Positions 18,862 to 28,396 of a stretch of DNA of 64,000 nt are shown in pieces. Position 1 is the first letter of the stretch, and each line of letters starts with the position of its first letter. This DNA comes from Pelagibius sp. Alg239-R121 (GTDB lineage Bacteria > Pseudomonadota > Alphaproteobacteria > Kiloniellales > Kiloniellaceae), in assembly GCF_947331435.1 (NCBI RefSeq), contig NZ_CAMZOF010000009.1, positions 1-64,000 of the forward strand, written 5' to 3'. Position numbers and translations under genes: made by a program. The notes beneath the pieces were generated by a model, which was not told the DNA's origin, did no database searches, and worked only from the letters and a program-made list of their open reading frames with translations.

Positions 18862-19388
18862 CTGATGTGATTTAGGGGCCGGTTCGCGTTTTCCGCTGAT
18901 TCAGCGATAACGGCCCGTCTCTAAACGCTCTCTAGCCTCTCTCCAGTCTTTCGCTGGTCTCTGTGGTTCAAAGTGGGTACGTCGTCACCGAAGAAGCCTT
19001 GGTGATGACGTTGAGCCTTCGAGAGCGCAGCTGAAAAGACCGCTTCGATCCGAGCCATCCTTCGCAATTTTGGCGCTGTGAAGATGTTTCACGCCGTTGA
19101 GCCAGGCGCGAGCAGCAGTTCGTGAAGGAAGCTGGCGTAAGTCAAGAATAACGCTGCAGCTCCCCTTTTCGTAGGTAAATTTCCGCAGCCGGCCTCCGAT
19201 TTTCAGAATTTATATAGTATTTAAGTGAAATATTACAAATAGATATATTCGACTACAGAGCGAATATTATCGGTTTGTTAACGCGATTTCGCTATTCAAC
19301 TCCTGTGAGAATGAAAGACTGAACCGTCACTGCCGATTAATCGGTCTGCGGTTGAATGGTCAGTCCGTTTTGACGGGAGACGCGTGAA
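18862..19388. other. Intergenic region, no supported gene
   Basis: It is pyrimidine-rich just after the upstream gene (18920-18970, repeated CTCTC/TCTCT words) and AT-rich from 19195 to 19290, where a promoter for the gene at 19389 is likely. No gene was seen. Confidence 0.4.
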
Positions 19389-19742
19389 ATGCTTAGAAAA
19401 ATCCGCCTGCCTTTGTTGACTGTCACCGTTGCCTGTTTTGTGGGGCAAGCCAGCGCAGCCGTGCCACATGGTGCGTTAGGGTTGTCCGCACATTCCGGTG
19501 CCGCCAAAAAAGAAAACGCCCCCAAGATCGCATACCACGACATGCGTCATTCGCGTTCTGTCGAACAGACTGCGGGTGTCGGTGCTTTCAAGCGCGGCGA
19601 ACTGCGCATTGACCGGGGTTTGAACTGTTTTCTGGCCGGCAGCGGCGATCTCATCTGCTTCTCGGCCGGTTTGGACAAGAAAACGCAGCCTGCCCAGGAT
19701 GTTACGCAGGATGAGAAGGCCCCCGCCACGAGCAGCGAATAA
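19389..19742 (+). CDS. Small exported protein of unknown function
   Basis: 117 aa. GGGAG lies about 9 nt before the ATG. A signal peptide covers about 1-23 (LPLLTVTVACFVGQASA). The mature region has a conserved-looking central part (VGAFKRGELRIDRGLNCFLAGSGDLICFSAGL) with two cysteines, and a low-complexity acidic tail. No family recognised. The Cys pair and export signal suggest an oxidised periplasmic protein. It stands alone between two intergenic gaps. Confidence 0.75.
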   Translation: MLRKIRLPLLTVTVACFVGQASAAVPHGALGLSAHSGAAKKENAPKIAYHDMRHSRSVEQTAGVGAFKRGELRIDRGLNCFLAGSGDLICFSAGLDKKTQPAQDVTQDEKAPATSSE

Positions 19743-20141
19743 CACCGGCTGCAATCAAAGCAGGCCGCTGGAAAGTTGGATGCTCGCTCGACGAGTCATC
19801 TACATCATAAGGTCCCGAAGGTTCTCATTGAACCGGTGAAAGAGCGCTGAGCGATCATCCAATCGGATGTTGCCCGCCTTACTCCACCGATCCCGCCAGA
19901 GTCTCAGAGTCTCCGCGCGGCTACTGTCAAATTTTTTGAGCAGGCGTCGGGAACAGAGTTCGCTGTTTTCACTGACTTGTGCCAGTTTGAACGAACAGCA
20001 GTACAGCGATACTTCTACAACCCGGAACGAGCGAAAACGAACAGACCCTGCGAGCTTGCGGGTTGTCGTAGCAGTGGCTCGAGGACTGCGGCGGCTCGCG
20101 GACTGCGGTGCCGGAAAAAGCTGTTGGAAAAGGGCTTGTTG
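19743..20141. other. Intergenic region, no supported gene
   Basis: It lies between the end of the exported-protein gene and the convergent 3' end of the SPOR-like gene. Frames here are Arg-rich and lack family resemblance. Nothing else recognised. Confidence 0.4.
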
Positions 20142-20921
20142 TCAGCCGTCGCCGGGGTAACGGGCGATCAGCGTTTCAGGTGTCGCATCGGCGGTCGTGC
20201 GCAGTGGCCAGGCGGTGCTGAAGCCGTGCTGGTCCAGGTGCTGCTGAACCGACTTGATTTCTCCATCGGAGAAAGGGCCGACCAGAACGCGGCGGTAATG
20301 ACGGCCGCGCATATAGACGTGCTGAATGCGCGGATTCCACAGATCGAAAGCGCGGGCCACATCGGTCGCATCAGCGGGAACGGCGAAATCCCCGAGGGCG
20401 ACGTAGCGACGCAGGGCGTCGGCGCCGGTGATGGTCTTTTGTTCGCCCGCGATCGGACCTCGGCGGACGAAGGATGAGAAAACTCTGCTTTTTTGTGGCT
20501 TCGCGCCTCTGGACGGGCGCTGTTTTTCGACAACGACTTTCGACGCCGGATTGGGACGCTTCTTTTGCAGATCGCGGGTTATGGTTGGCTCAAGCGCCGA
20601 TGTCGGCTCAGGCGCCGCTGCCGGTTCCTGGCTCTGCAGAAGGTCGCCTGACAGCAGTGAAAGCGGCCGGGGGGCCGAATTTTCAGGCTTTGCTTCGGCG
20701 TTGGGTTCCAGCGAGACAGGCGGGGTCGTGACAAAGGTTTCCGAGGTCAGACCAAGCGCGTAATCCCGCATGACCGCCTGGTCATGGCAGAGATTCGTCG
20801 CAGTCGAGGTCGCATTGAACGAGCAGTCGCCAGTGCTATCGTTCGCCGCCAATGCCTGCGACGACGCACCCAAAAGTAGGGCGGCAAGAAGCGGCAATTT
20901 ATGTTTCAATATGACATACAT
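20142..20921 (-). CDS. Exported SPOR-domain-like protein
   Basis: 259 aa from the ATG at 20921 (a TTG at 20930 is the alternative). It has a signal peptide (HKLPLLAALLLGASSQALA) and then a Cys-containing segment. A long Pro/Ala/Glu-rich linker (about 70-150, PAAAPEPTSALEPT) follows. The C-terminal domain (about 165-245) has the SPOR pattern: RYVALGDFAVPADATDVARAFDLW, then YRRVLVGPFSDGEIKSVQQHLDQHGF. SPOR domains bind denuded peptidoglycan at division sites, so a periplasmic cell-wall role is likely. No SD is evident. The neighbouring DUF2333 gene on the same strand may share a promoter region. Confidence 0.8.
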   Translation of the reverse strand: MYVILKHKLPLLAALLLGASSQALAANDSTGDCSFNATSTATNLCHDQAVMRDYALGLTSETFVTTPPVSLEPNAEAKPENSAPRPLSLLSGDLLQSQEPAAAPEPTSALEPTITRDLQKKRPNPASKVVVEKQRPSRGAKPQKSRVFSSFVRRGPIAGEQKTITGADALRRYVALGDFAVPADATDVARAFDLWNPRIQHVYMRGRHYRRVLVGPFSDGEIKSVQQHLDQHGFSTAWPLRTTADATPETLIARYPGDG

Positions 20922-21053
20922 TTGCCACAAGGTTAGGGCAAATAAGTAAACTGGGAGTTAAGCCTTTAAAGTCACTACCTTTTAGCGCGTATCAGACGAA
21001 CTGATGCAATTTGTTGGTTCGTTCATTGGCTGGCGCCGCTACCGCAAAAACGG

Positions 21054-22013
21054 CTATTTCAGCAGAATGTTCGCGACTTCTTTCAACTGCGTCCGGGCGC
21101 GCAGGAGGTAGAAGCCCTGAACCGCGAGGTGGCTTGGCATCATGAGTCCGTCGTTATAACCGTTGGAGATGATCATCGGATCCATCTCGGCGGCCGTCCG
21201 GAGATTATCGAGCATCTTTTGCCAGACGGTGCCGACCTTCTTCTCGGCAATGATGTCCTGGTAGTCGGCACCGAGTTCGCGCAGGATCATGTAGTAGCCG
21301 TAGAGGCGGCCTTTGGTGGCGTAGAATACGTCGTCCGCGTAGAGATCGAACCAGCCGGCATCCGAAGCGTTCGCACGCAGATCCAGGGAGGCGGAGGAGC
21401 TTCCCAGATCGGCACCAACCCGCTCCAGAAAAGCGATGAGGTTGTCCGCGCGCCGATCGAATACGGCCTGACCTTGCGCCAGGCGGTCGTTGTAGCGCAT
21501 CAGCGCTTTCTTGCCCGCAATATATTGACGGTCGGCACTGGCGGTCGGAAGAAGCGATGTGGAGGGATCCCAGATCCAGATCTTGCCGTCGTACTTCAGC
21601 AGGCCCGAAGCCTTATCCAGATCGGGGTCGACCTGGCTGGAGCCGCGCGAACGGCCGAGCTCGTCGGTCAGTTCGATGGAAAAGCGCGACATGGCGTACA
21701 TCAGGCCGATCTGGAAGTTCGGCATATTGTCGAGCAGTGAAGACGGGAAGGGGAAAGGCTTGTTGGCGACCCAGCCGGTCTGTTCCACTTCGCGATCGAT
21801 CAGGGCGATCGACATGGCCACGGCCCGGCTGCCGCCCGGCGCCAGTTCTTCCTCGGCCAGCGTGAAGTCAACGTCGGCATTGACCTTATGGGCGATCAGC
21901 ATGCTGACCGGATAGAAGATCAACAGCAACACCACGACTATCAAACCGATCACCAGCTTTTTACGCGTGGTGAACCACTCGTTGACGGTATATCTGGTTT
22001 CTGCGCTAAACAC
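21054..22013 (-). CDS. DUF2333 family inner-membrane protein
   Basis: 319 aa from a GTG, with AAGGAG 8 nt upstream. There is one N-terminal TM helix (about 18-40, KLVIGLIVVVLLLIFYPVSMLI), then a periplasmic domain with family signatures DREVEQTGWVANKPFPFPSSLLDNMPNFQIG and the C-terminal DPMIISNGYNDGLMMPSHLAVQGFYLLRARTQL. DUF2333 proteins are widespread in proteobacteria and uncharacterised. The length is typical of the family. Nearest same-strand gene is the SPOR-like protein. Confidence 0.9.
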   Translation of the reverse strand: MFSAETRYTVNEWFTTRKKLVIGLIVVVLLLIFYPVSMLIAHKVNADVDFTLAEEELAPGGSRAVAMSIALIDREVEQTGWVANKPFPFPSSLLDNMPNFQIGLMYAMSRFSIELTDELGRSRGSSQVDPDLDKASGLLKYDGKIWIWDPSTSLLPTASADRQYIAGKKALMRYNDRLAQGQAVFDRRADNLIAFLERVGADLGSSSASLDLRANASDAGWFDLYADDVFYATKGRLYGYYMILRELGADYQDIIAEKKVGTVWQKMLDNLRTAAEMDPMIISNGYNDGLMMPSHLAVQGFYLLRARTQLKEVANILLK

Positions 22014-22616
22014 CTTAGGACTCCTTCGGTCAGTCTGTTCGTCGCCCGGGTGTGGCGCCCACTCTTCCTCGCATTTAGTGAGCCTTGCGGCAAGTACGAC
22101 TGATTTGTTTTTGAAAATCGATAAACAGCGTCGTGGATCATAGTCCTGTATGACCTAAACAGGCGGAAACAACCCAATTGCTTCATTTCCGGCTGATAAC
22201 GGCAAGCCCGTTATTCTCCATGAGCCTTGATTTGTGTCCGGGAAATTCGTGATGCCGGGACCCTGAGGTGCGAGCTGAAAGGCCAGCGGGCGGTAGTAGC
22301 CGATTGCAGCAGGCCGGACGCCGCCAGGGTGCTTCAAGTACACAGCAGCAGGCTTCCGGTGCGTGGACTCATAAACACATAGCCCCTGTCTGATCGCGCC
22401 GAAATGCTCAAGTTCAATGTCTGCCCGGCCTGCAGAACCGATCATCTGATTCCACCGGACAAAGCGAACATTTAAGCAGCGTCGCATTTGGAACAGCGCT
22501 CACGCCGCTTCAGGTCTAATTGCGACCTGAAGAATAGGAAGGGCAGCTAGTGAAAGAGGGTGCCGAGGCCTCAGGCCGGTACTTCGGATACTGTGCGGCC
22601 ACACCTGGAGGATGAA
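22014..22616. other. Divergent intergenic region with no confident gene
   Basis: It holds the promoters of the DUF2333 and GFA genes. A 23-codon frame at 22404-22475 carries a CPAC motif but is too short to support. A 110-codon minus-strand frame at 22155-22487 has no SD or family resemblance. Confidence 0.4.
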
Positions 22617-23048
22617 ATGACAAAGCGAGGCCATTGCCTTTGCGGGAAAACGAGTTGGGAATTTGAAGGCGAGGTAACGTGGGCCTGCTACTGTCATTGC
22701 GATGATTGCCGCCGCAATTGTGCTGCACCGGTGGTCGCGTGGCTCGGCGTTCCGGTCAAAAACTTTCGGTGGCTGGGAGCGGCGCCGAAATCATTCGAGA
22801 GTTCCAAAGGAGTATGGAGGCACTTTTGCGAAGCGTGCGGTTCCCCGATGGGATTTGAAGCAGATCACTACACGGGCGGGATGCACCTCTATGCCGCGTC
22901 TTTGGAAGATCCCGCCGACTTCGAGCCCAGGTTCCACGTAAACTTTGAAAGTAAGCTTCCCTGGCTTCAAATGAATGATGATCTTCCGAAGTACGAAGGC
23001 ACTCTGCTTCACGCGCCGGAAGACCTGAGAGATTATGAATCACGATAA
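22617..23048 (+). CDS. GFA (CENP-V/formaldehyde-activating) family zinc protein
   Basis: 143 aa from the ATG at 22617, with GGAGG 7 nt upstream. The zinc-binding cysteines of the GFA fold are all present: GHCLCGKTSW, then CYCHCDDCRR (CxCxxC), and FCEACGSPMGF (CxxC). The family is named after glutathione-dependent formaldehyde-activating enzyme, but most members are uncharacterised zinc proteins. It is a single gene with no glutathione or formaldehyde genes nearby, so substrate assignment is not justified. Confidence 0.9.
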   Translation: MTKRGHCLCGKTSWEFEGEVTWACYCHCDDCRRNCAAPVVAWLGVPVKNFRWLGAAPKSFESSKGVWRHFCEACGSPMGFEADHYTGGMHLYAASLEDPADFEPRFHVNFESKLPWLQMNDDLPKYEGTLLHAPEDLRDYESR

Positions 23049-23327
23049 GACTGGATGGGCGTAGGAAAAGTATCCGCCCTGCAACAACGGTGTTGCAGAA
23101 TTGGAGGTTGGCTGCACAAGGAGCTTGGTTCCTAGCAAATGACCGGCAGCGCTTCATTTTCCGTCCTTTACTTTCAAAAAATGCCCATCTCGTCGTCCAA
23201 TCAGTCTGTGCCTGACATTCGCGCTGCACCCAGCCTGAATCAATCGGGGATATGTCGAACCTTTGGTAGAACCATTTGTTAAGATACCTACTGGATAGTG
23301 GCCGCATTAAGACGGGCTGTTCATGCG

Positions 23328-23693
23328 ATGTGCGAGACTAACTCCAGCAGAAAACCACAGAGTCCCTGGCGCTCCGTAGCGCCGGCACTTGCCCTCGCAT
23401 TCGGCACGAGTCTGTTCCTGGCCGCGCTCAGTCTGCGCGCACCTGCTGCCCAGGAACCCGTCGCTCTCTTTTTCAACCCGACGGTCAGCAGTGACGCCGC
23501 CTTGCATCAGGTTGCGGCGCTCGATGGCCGGATCGTCCGCGTCGGCGGCTTTCGCAACGTCGTCGTGGCGGTCTTCGACCGGGATGTCACTGTTGCGCAA
23601 CTCTGGCGCCATGGCGCCTGGATCGGGATCGACCCGGTATTTGTCGGCGGTTGTGATCCGGCGGGCGCCGCTTCGAACCGCGGTATCACTTAA
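23328..23693 (+). CDS. Unknown membrane-anchored or exported small protein
   Basis: 121 aa from the ATG at 23328; a GTG at 23298 would add 10 residues. The hydrophobic segment APALALAFGTSLFLAALSL (about 17-38) is a signal anchor. The C-terminal part VALFFNPTVSSDAALHQVAALDGRIVRVGGFRNVVVAVF, followed by WRHGAWIGIDPVFVGGC, is a pattern I have seen in alphaproteobacterial proteins of unknown role. It ends 30 bp before the chemotaxis receptor gene and may be co-transcribed with it. Confidence 0.65.
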   Translation: MCETNSSRKPQSPWRSVAPALALAFGTSLFLAALSLRAPAAQEPVALFFNPTVSSDAALHQVAALDGRIVRVGGFRNVVVAVFDRDVTVAQLWRHGAWIGIDPVFVGGCDPAGAASNRGIT

Positions 23694-23723
23694 AGTCCTT
23701 ATCTCAAACAATGGTTTTACCTC

Positions 23724-25178
23724 ATGAACCCCATTGATGAACTCAGACAACGCGTAACGCCATATTTTGTGGCATTCCTCTGGCTACACCTTCCTGTCAT
23801 AGCCGGCCTCGGTGCACTTATGGGGGATTGGCTCTGGCCGAGTGTCGGTGCGGCGCTGCTGGCTTGTGCAGCGACGTTGAGCTGGAAAGTCAGCGGCAGC
23901 GTCGCGGCCACCCGCTATCTCATTGCGGTGGCGCAGATGGGGATGGTGGCGTTGATCCTCTATCAGTTCATGGGGGATGCCTGGCAGATAGACATCCACA
24001 TGTACTTCTTTGCCGCCTTGGCGATGCTGGCGGCTTTCTGCGACTGGCGAACGATTCTGGCGGCAGCGGCCACGGTGGCGCTGCATCACCTAGTACTGAA
24101 CTATCTGCTGCCGCTGGCGGTCTTCCCGAACGGAACCGATCTGGCCCGGGTGATCCTGCATGCCGGCATCGTGATTCTCGAAACCGCGACCCTGATGTGG
24201 ATCACCGCGAAGCTGACCGGCGCCTTTACCGAAGCTTCCGCCGCCATCGAGCGGGCCCAGGTTGCCGAGACGGAAGCTCAGCAGCTTGGTGAGCAGCAAC
24301 GCGCAACCGAGCGACGCGGCAACGAAGAGAGGCAGAAGACTTTGACCGATCTCGCGGCCGTCTTCGAAAAGGATGTTGGCAATCTGGTGGATACAGTCCG
24401 TTCCCGGGCCTGTGACATGAATGGCCATGCCGAAACCATGAATCAGGTGGCCACGGAAGCCCGCTCGCGCTCGGACAGCACCACTCAGCGCGCCGAGGAA
24501 GTGACCAGCAATACTCAAACCGTGGCCTCTGCGACCGAAGAGATGAGTGCTTCAATTTCGGGGATCGTCGATCAGGTAGCGCATTCAAGCCGCATTACCG
24601 GTGATGCGGTCACACGGGTTGAACAGACCGACGAAACCATGCAGGGGCTGGCGCAGGCAGCCGATAAGATCGGCGAAGTGACCAGCCTGATTTCGGATAT
24701 CGCAGAACAGACCAACCTTCTGGCACTAAATGCGACCATCGAGGCGGCGCGCGCCGGCGATGCCGGCAAGGGTTTCGCGGTCGTGGCCAGCGAGGTGAAA
24801 AATCTCGCCAGTCAAACCGCGAAGGCAACCGAAGAGATCACCGGACAAATCTCTGAGATGCAGCATGTGACCAAGGATGCGGTCGACGCTATCCAAAAAA
24901 TCCGGGAAACAATTTCGGAGATCAACGATGTCGCTACATCTGTCTCTTCTGCCATCGATGAGCAGAGCGCGGCTGTCGGCGAGATCAGCAGCAATACCAA
25001 CCGCATTGCCGACGGTACGCAGCTTGTGACCAGTGAGATCGTGGAACTGAGTGGGGCCGCCGACAAAGCGGATGCGACCTCGCAGCAGACAGCAAGTGCG
25101 GCCAAGGATCTGTTGGCTCAAATCGACCAACTTAAAGGCGAAGTCATGAACTTTGCCAAGCATGTGAGAGCGGCGTAA
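23724..25178 (+). CDS. Methyl-accepting chemotaxis protein, multi-TM sensor
   Basis: 484 aa. The N-terminal region (about 14-175) has about six hydrophobic helices with almost no periplasmic loops, and includes [11 protein letters not shown]. It is followed by a coiled-coil linker (about 175-215). The signalling domain (about 220-484) has the hairpin tip [21 protein letters not shown] followed by [13 protein letters not shown], which binds CheA/CheW. No HAMP or PAS domain was seen. A membrane-embedded sensor suggests detection of a membrane or energy-state signal. It is probably transcribed with the small protein just upstream. Confidence 0.92.
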   Translation: MNPIDELRQRVTPYFVAFLWLHLPVIAGLGALMGDWLWPSVGAALLACAATLSWKVSGSVAATRYLIAVAQMGMVALILYQFMGDAWQIDIHMYFFAALAMLAAFCDWRTILAAAATVALHHLVLNYLLPLAVFPNGTDLARVILHAGIVILETATLMWITAKLTGAFTEASAAIERAQVAETEAQQLGEQQRATERRGNEERQKTLTDLAAVFEKDVGNLVDTVRSRACDMNGHAETMNQVATEARSRSDSTTQRAEEVTSNTQTVASATEEMSASISGIVDQVAHSSRITGDAVTRVEQTDETMQGLAQAADKIGEVTSLISDIAEQTNLLALNATIEAARAGDAGKGFAVVASEVKNLASQTAKATEEITGQISEMQHVTKDAVDAIQKIRETISEINDVATSVSSAIDEQSAAVGEISSNTNRIADGTQLVTSEIVELSGAADKADATSQQTASAAKDLLAQIDQLKGEVMNFAKHVRAA

Positions 25179-25709
25179 CGCGCGCTTTGTCCCGCATTGC
25201 CGAACTGCGCGGTCGATTGATCGGCCTCAGAGGTTCTGTCGAAAGCTGGCAGCGCTTATCCATCGTTTATGATACGCGGGCCTGGTATAGCAGTGGGCGC
25301 AGAGCGTTACTGAATGGATGGTGGAGGCTTCTTGGTCATTCCGAGGATGTTTTGCCGGGACGAAGTTTTTTTGGGGTCTGCTGTTTCTTGGATCCAGGCA
25401 AACCGCTTATTTCCCGCCAGATTTGCAGCAAAAGAGCGCTCGCCAGGGGCGTATTCAAGAGGAGGCAATTCTCCTAAACACGTTAAAGCACGGATAGTGC
25501 GGGTTTATTTTCTACTTGTGCCGGAGGATTACAACTATTTGCGAAGACCGTAATTGATCGAAATACTCGAAAAAATAGTCAACTCCTGTTCATTCGATCT
25601 TAATTGCTGGTTAATCAGTTGTTTGCTTTAAGTTTACTAACTTCTGTCACCGTATATTCACGCGCCGACAAGAAATTCCTCTGTTTTCCGGTGCGGAAAG
25701 GAGAGCGTG
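25179..25709. other. Intergenic region, no supported gene
   Basis: It is AT-rich from about 25500 to 25660, where the promoter of the downstream secreted-protein gene should lie. No hairpin or repeat recognised and no convincing frame. Confidence 0.4.
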
Positions 25710-26021
25710 ATGTGGAAGTCCGTAACTCTGGGTCTGAGCCTTGCAATCGCTACGACGATCGCTGCAACGCCGGCCCTCGCTCAGTCCCAGTGCGATAGCC
25801 GCGATAAGATCCTGGCGACCCTGGCCAAAAAATACAGTGAAGCTCCGGTAGCAGTCGGTTTGACCAGCAAGGGCGGCCTCGTTGAGGTGCTCAGCACCGG
25901 CGACGGCAACACCTGGACGATCATCATGTCGACCCCCGACGGCAAAAGCTGTCTGGTTGCCGCCGGTGAAGGCTGGCGCGAGAAGGAAGCCGTTGCTCTC
26001 AACGCCGATCCTGAAGTCTAA
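25710..26021 (+). CDS. Small exported protein, paralogue of the gene at 18544
   Basis: 103 aa from the ATG at 25710 with AAAGGAG about 6 nt upstream (an adjacent GTG could add one residue). A signal peptide covers about 1-26 (TIAATPALAQ). The mature part matches the 18544 protein: C-x-x-R-D near the start, KYSEAPVAVGLTSKGGLVEVLSTGDGNTWTIIMSTPDGKSCLVAAGEGW. Both cysteines are conserved. Two diverged copies 7 kb apart suggest an old duplication. Function unknown. Confidence 0.85.
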   Translation: MWKSVTLGLSLAIATTIAATPALAQSQCDSRDKILATLAKKYSEAPVAVGLTSKGGLVEVLSTGDGNTWTIIMSTPDGKSCLVAAGEGWREKEAVALNADPEV

Positions 26022-26758
26022 AAGGACTTTTCCTTGCGTGTGAAGCCGTTACGATTTTCGGTTTCATCTCGGGGGCTTCGGCCGGCTATTGCCCTTGCGA
26101 TTTCTGCGCCGGCGGCACCCCTCGAGGACAAGCCTCGCGGCAAGCGGGACCGAAACTTTCGATCCCGATTTTGCGAGGCGGGGAACAAGACTGATCCTAC
26201 CCGCAAAATTCTTTCCCACAGGTCCGAAGTTGCCGCAAACTCCAAGAGGCGGCCGCTGTCTCGAAACCTGTCGCGTTCTCTGATCCTGTCCCGCTCTTTG
26301 GTATTGAGTTCCTCGCGGCTGTTCCTGCAAAGACTTTGGTCAGTTCCTTCCCGCTCCAGGCAATCGGGTGTTAGCCGGTTCAGCTTTCTGCAGAGTTTTA
26401 CGCTATCGGCGCAGGGGGCTATATCCTGTCAGAACTCACTTTTAAGCGGCCCCTCCAATTTTAATGCAGAGGCAGAAAATACGGCCCTTGCGTGCCTGCG
26501 GCGGCATTCGCTCGTTCTGCGGCGGGCACTCACGCACTTCCCCTCTTATCGCCGGCACTCGGGTACACGCAGCATTCCGCACTGGCGCAGCGTTGCGAAG
26601 ATCCATCCGATCCGCGGTGTCTATCCAAAAGCGTGAAACGGCCCAAAAGCGTGAAACGGCCCGAAAGCGTGAGATGGCCTGAAAGCGCGAGGCGGTCACG
26701 CACTTGGCACTGAAAGCCTGGTAACAGCCGTTTCTTAAATGCGCTGGCAGGAGCCCGC
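26022..26758. other. Intergenic region with degenerate repeats
   Basis: Long open frames exist on both strands, but their translations are Arg/Ser-rich and repetitive. This is caused by tandem repeats (26627-26698, and a weaker period-18 series around 26265-26330 with words like CTGTCGCGTTCTCTGATC). I do not support a gene here. Confidence 0.45.
26627..26698. repeat. 18-bp tandem repeat, four copies
   Basis: The unit AAAGCGTGAAACGGCCCR is repeated four times with period 18. The first two copies are nearly perfect and the last two degenerate. No stem-loop or phage-like spacer is present. A similar repeat of different sequence occurs at 46246-46317, and a 16-bp one at 34372-34435. Confidence 0.75.
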
Positions 26759-26974
26759 TTACGGTCGGTCTCCGGAGACGTCCTCATCCTGCCACTTCTT
26801 CTTTTTCTGCCCCACCGTCAGGCCCAAAGCTAAGCCGAACGTCATGCCGAGCGCCAGGCCGGTTCCGGGATTCCCGAGTGCTGCGCCAACGACCGTGCCG
26901 AAACAGGTTCCGAGTGCGATGCCAAGTGCAGTGTAGTGTTTTACCGGATCGGTACTCTTGCTTGGATTGGCTAT
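26759..26974 (-). CDS. Small glycine-zipper membrane protein with non-standard start
   Basis: A frame of about 71 codons ends at 26759 and encodes a protein-like sequence: KHYTALGIALGTCFGTVVGAALGNPGTGLALG, then LALGLTVGQKKKKWQDED. Gly/Ala small-xxx-small spacing fits a glycine-zipper membrane hairpin. No ATG, GTG or TTG is in frame near the start. AAGGAG with 6-nt spacing points to an ATA codon at 26974. An ATG at 26990 lies in another frame and would reach this frame only by a shift in a run of seven A (26974-26980 on the complementary strand). So the options are an ATA start, a phase-variable A-tract or a broken gene. Confidence 0.55.
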   Translation of the reverse strand: MANPSKSTDPVKHYTALGIALGTCFGTVVGAALGNPGTGLALGMTFGLALGLTVGQKKKKWQDEDVSGDRP

Positions 26975-27154
26975 TTTTTTCTCCTTCCATCGATCCGTCT
27001 CGCTGAGTTCGCCTGCGTTGAGGCTGCGCGAGTGCTGTTACGAGGTTCTTGTTCTGAAGGGGCTTGCTGAGGACCCGCTCATATTTTCGGATGCTATTGA
27101 TGACATTATTCAATAGTAAGAAGCGTTATATTTTGTGTTCCGGAGTGGGTTTCA

Positions 27155-27607
27155 ATGGCTGACACAAAGACGTCATGGCGGCCTGTTCAGCAGGTGCGGC
27201 CGATCGCCGTCGGCCTAGTGCGCCGCGGGCGGAAAATCCTGGTTGCCGCAGTCCGGGCCGACGACGGCAGCATCAAAGGTTGGCGGCCGCTCGGTGGGGA
27301 GATCGAGTTCGGGGAGCGCGCAGAAGAAACGCTCGTGCGGGAATTCGATGAGGAACTCGGCGAGGCGGTCTCTGTGGCGGCATTCGTCTGCGTTCTGGAA
27401 AATCTTTACGAACATGAAGGCGCGAAGGGGCACGAGATCGTCTTCGTGTATGAAGCGGCGTTCTTGAAGGCTGAAGCCTATGACGTCGAGGATTTTGCTT
27501 TCACGGATGGCGGTTTGGCGGCGGATGCGACCTGGATCGCGGCCGATGAATTCAGGTCGGGACAGCAACAGCTTTTTCCGGAGGGACTGTCTTCGTATTT
27601 GACGTAA
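27155..27607 (+). CDS. NUDIX hydrolase
   Basis: 150 aa. The Nudix box is complete: GGEIEFGERAEETLVREF followed by DEELGE (about 47-70), matching Gx5Ex7REuxEExGu with Mg-binding glutamates. The rest is a single Nudix fold with no extra domain. It should hydrolyse a nucleoside diphosphate linked to another group; the substrate is unknown. A second NUDIX gene lies 182 bp downstream on the same strand but is only distantly related. Confidence 0.92.
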   Translation: MADTKTSWRPVQQVRPIAVGLVRRGRKILVAAVRADDGSIKGWRPLGGEIEFGERAEETLVREFDEELGEAVSVAAFVCVLENLYEHEGAKGHEIVFVYEAAFLKAEAYDVEDFAFTDGGLAADATWIAADEFRSGQQQLFPEGLSSYLT

Positions 27608-27789
27608 TTTCCAGACAGGAGGTAGCCTCGAGAACGTGCGTTCATCACTTCCGCACATCCCAGGCGCAGGCAGTTTCTGCAAAAGCTTTGTGGAAGCCGC
27701 AGTGCTTCTTTCAGCTCTGCGGCGACGTGTTCGAGTATCCCGCCAATTTGGTGCAGCACTGAACACTGTGCAAGCTTGCGTCCACGCAT

Positions 27790-28314
27790 ATGTCAAATAG
27801 TTTAAAGACTGAGAATGCCGACCGCATTGGTCCAGGGGATTGTCCGAACATGATCCATATCCGCAAAGCCTGCCCCGTAGTGTTGAGAGGCAGCACGAAA
27901 AACCCTGAGATTCTGGCTTTCGAGCATCCGTTGGCGGGGCGGCAGATCGTCAAGGGAACGGTAAAGGCTGTTGAAAGTCCGGTGGCGGCAGCGGTGCGGG
28001 AACTGGCGGAAGAAAGCGGCGTAGTCGCCGTGGAATCGCCGCTGCTCTTGGGACAATCGGGAGAGATTGTTGAGGGACAGGTTTGGTGGTTCTTTCTCTG
28101 CCCGATTCCGGACTTGGTCGACAGTTGGAGTTTTCGAACTACGGACGACGGCGGTCACGAATTTCGGTTTTTCTGGCATCCTCTGGGAGATGGTCCCGTG
28201 GGTGACTGGCATCCGCCCTTCGTCAGAGCGTTGGCGTTTATAGAAGAGGCCATGATGCTGGGGTGGCCTTGGAAAGGTGATGAGTATGATCAACCTGCGG
28301 CTCGAACTGCTTGA
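27790..28314 (+). CDS. NUDIX hydrolase (intact copy of a duplicated NUDIX-GNAT pair)
   Basis: 174 aa; an internal ATG at 27850 is an alternative start. The Nudix box GTVKAVESPVAAAVRELAEESG (about residues 56-77) is complete. The C-terminus IEEAMMLGWPWKGDEYDQP is encoded within a 96-bp stretch repeated at 29836-29931. A truncated GNAT start codon lies inside its 3' end (28286), as in the downstream copy, so the ancestral arrangement was an overlapping NUDIX-GNAT operon. Confidence 0.9.
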   Translation: MSNSLKTENADRIGPGDCPNMIHIRKACPVVLRGSTKNPEILAFEHPLAGRQIVKGTVKAVESPVAAAVRELAEESGVVAVESPLLLGQSGEIVEGQVWWFFLCPIPDLVDSWSFRTTDDGGHEFRFFWHPLGDGPVGDWHPPFVRALAFIEEAMMLGWPWKGDEYDQPAARTA

Positions 28315-28334
28315 TCGCTCGAACTGGAAGCAGG
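28239..28334 (+). repeat. 96-bp direct repeat, left copy
   Basis: It aligns without gaps to 29836-29931 with four mismatches (92 of 96 identical by hand count). It covers the 3' end of the NUDIX gene and the 5' end of the GNAT gene. The two copies bracket about 1.5 kb containing the dienelactone hydrolase. Confidence 0.9.
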
Positions 28335-28396
28335 TGGGGCAGAGGAGGGTTTCGGGGACGTCGAAAAATTTGGTCAGGATTTCGACAGTCAAATAG
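28286..28396 (+). pseudogene. Truncated GNAT acetyltransferase start
   Basis: ATG at 28286 begins MINLRLELLDRSNWKQ, matching the first 16 residues of the intact GNAT gene at 29883 except for one. It then diverges and stops at 28396 after 36 codons. It overlaps the end of the NUDIX gene. This is the decayed half of the duplicated pair. The frame after it (to about 28500) still looks protein-like (LQHDDLLKLEGFHNWLEKQLP), but I cannot place it. Confidence 0.75.

Noticed and set aside
22404-22475. 23-codon frame with a CPAC motif
   Set aside because: It looks like the start of a zinc ribbon but is too short and has no clear SD or second Cys pair.
26034-26636. 200-codon Arg/Ser-rich frame
   Set aside because: The translation follows tandem repeats and base skew; antisense frames are equally long; no family resemblance.
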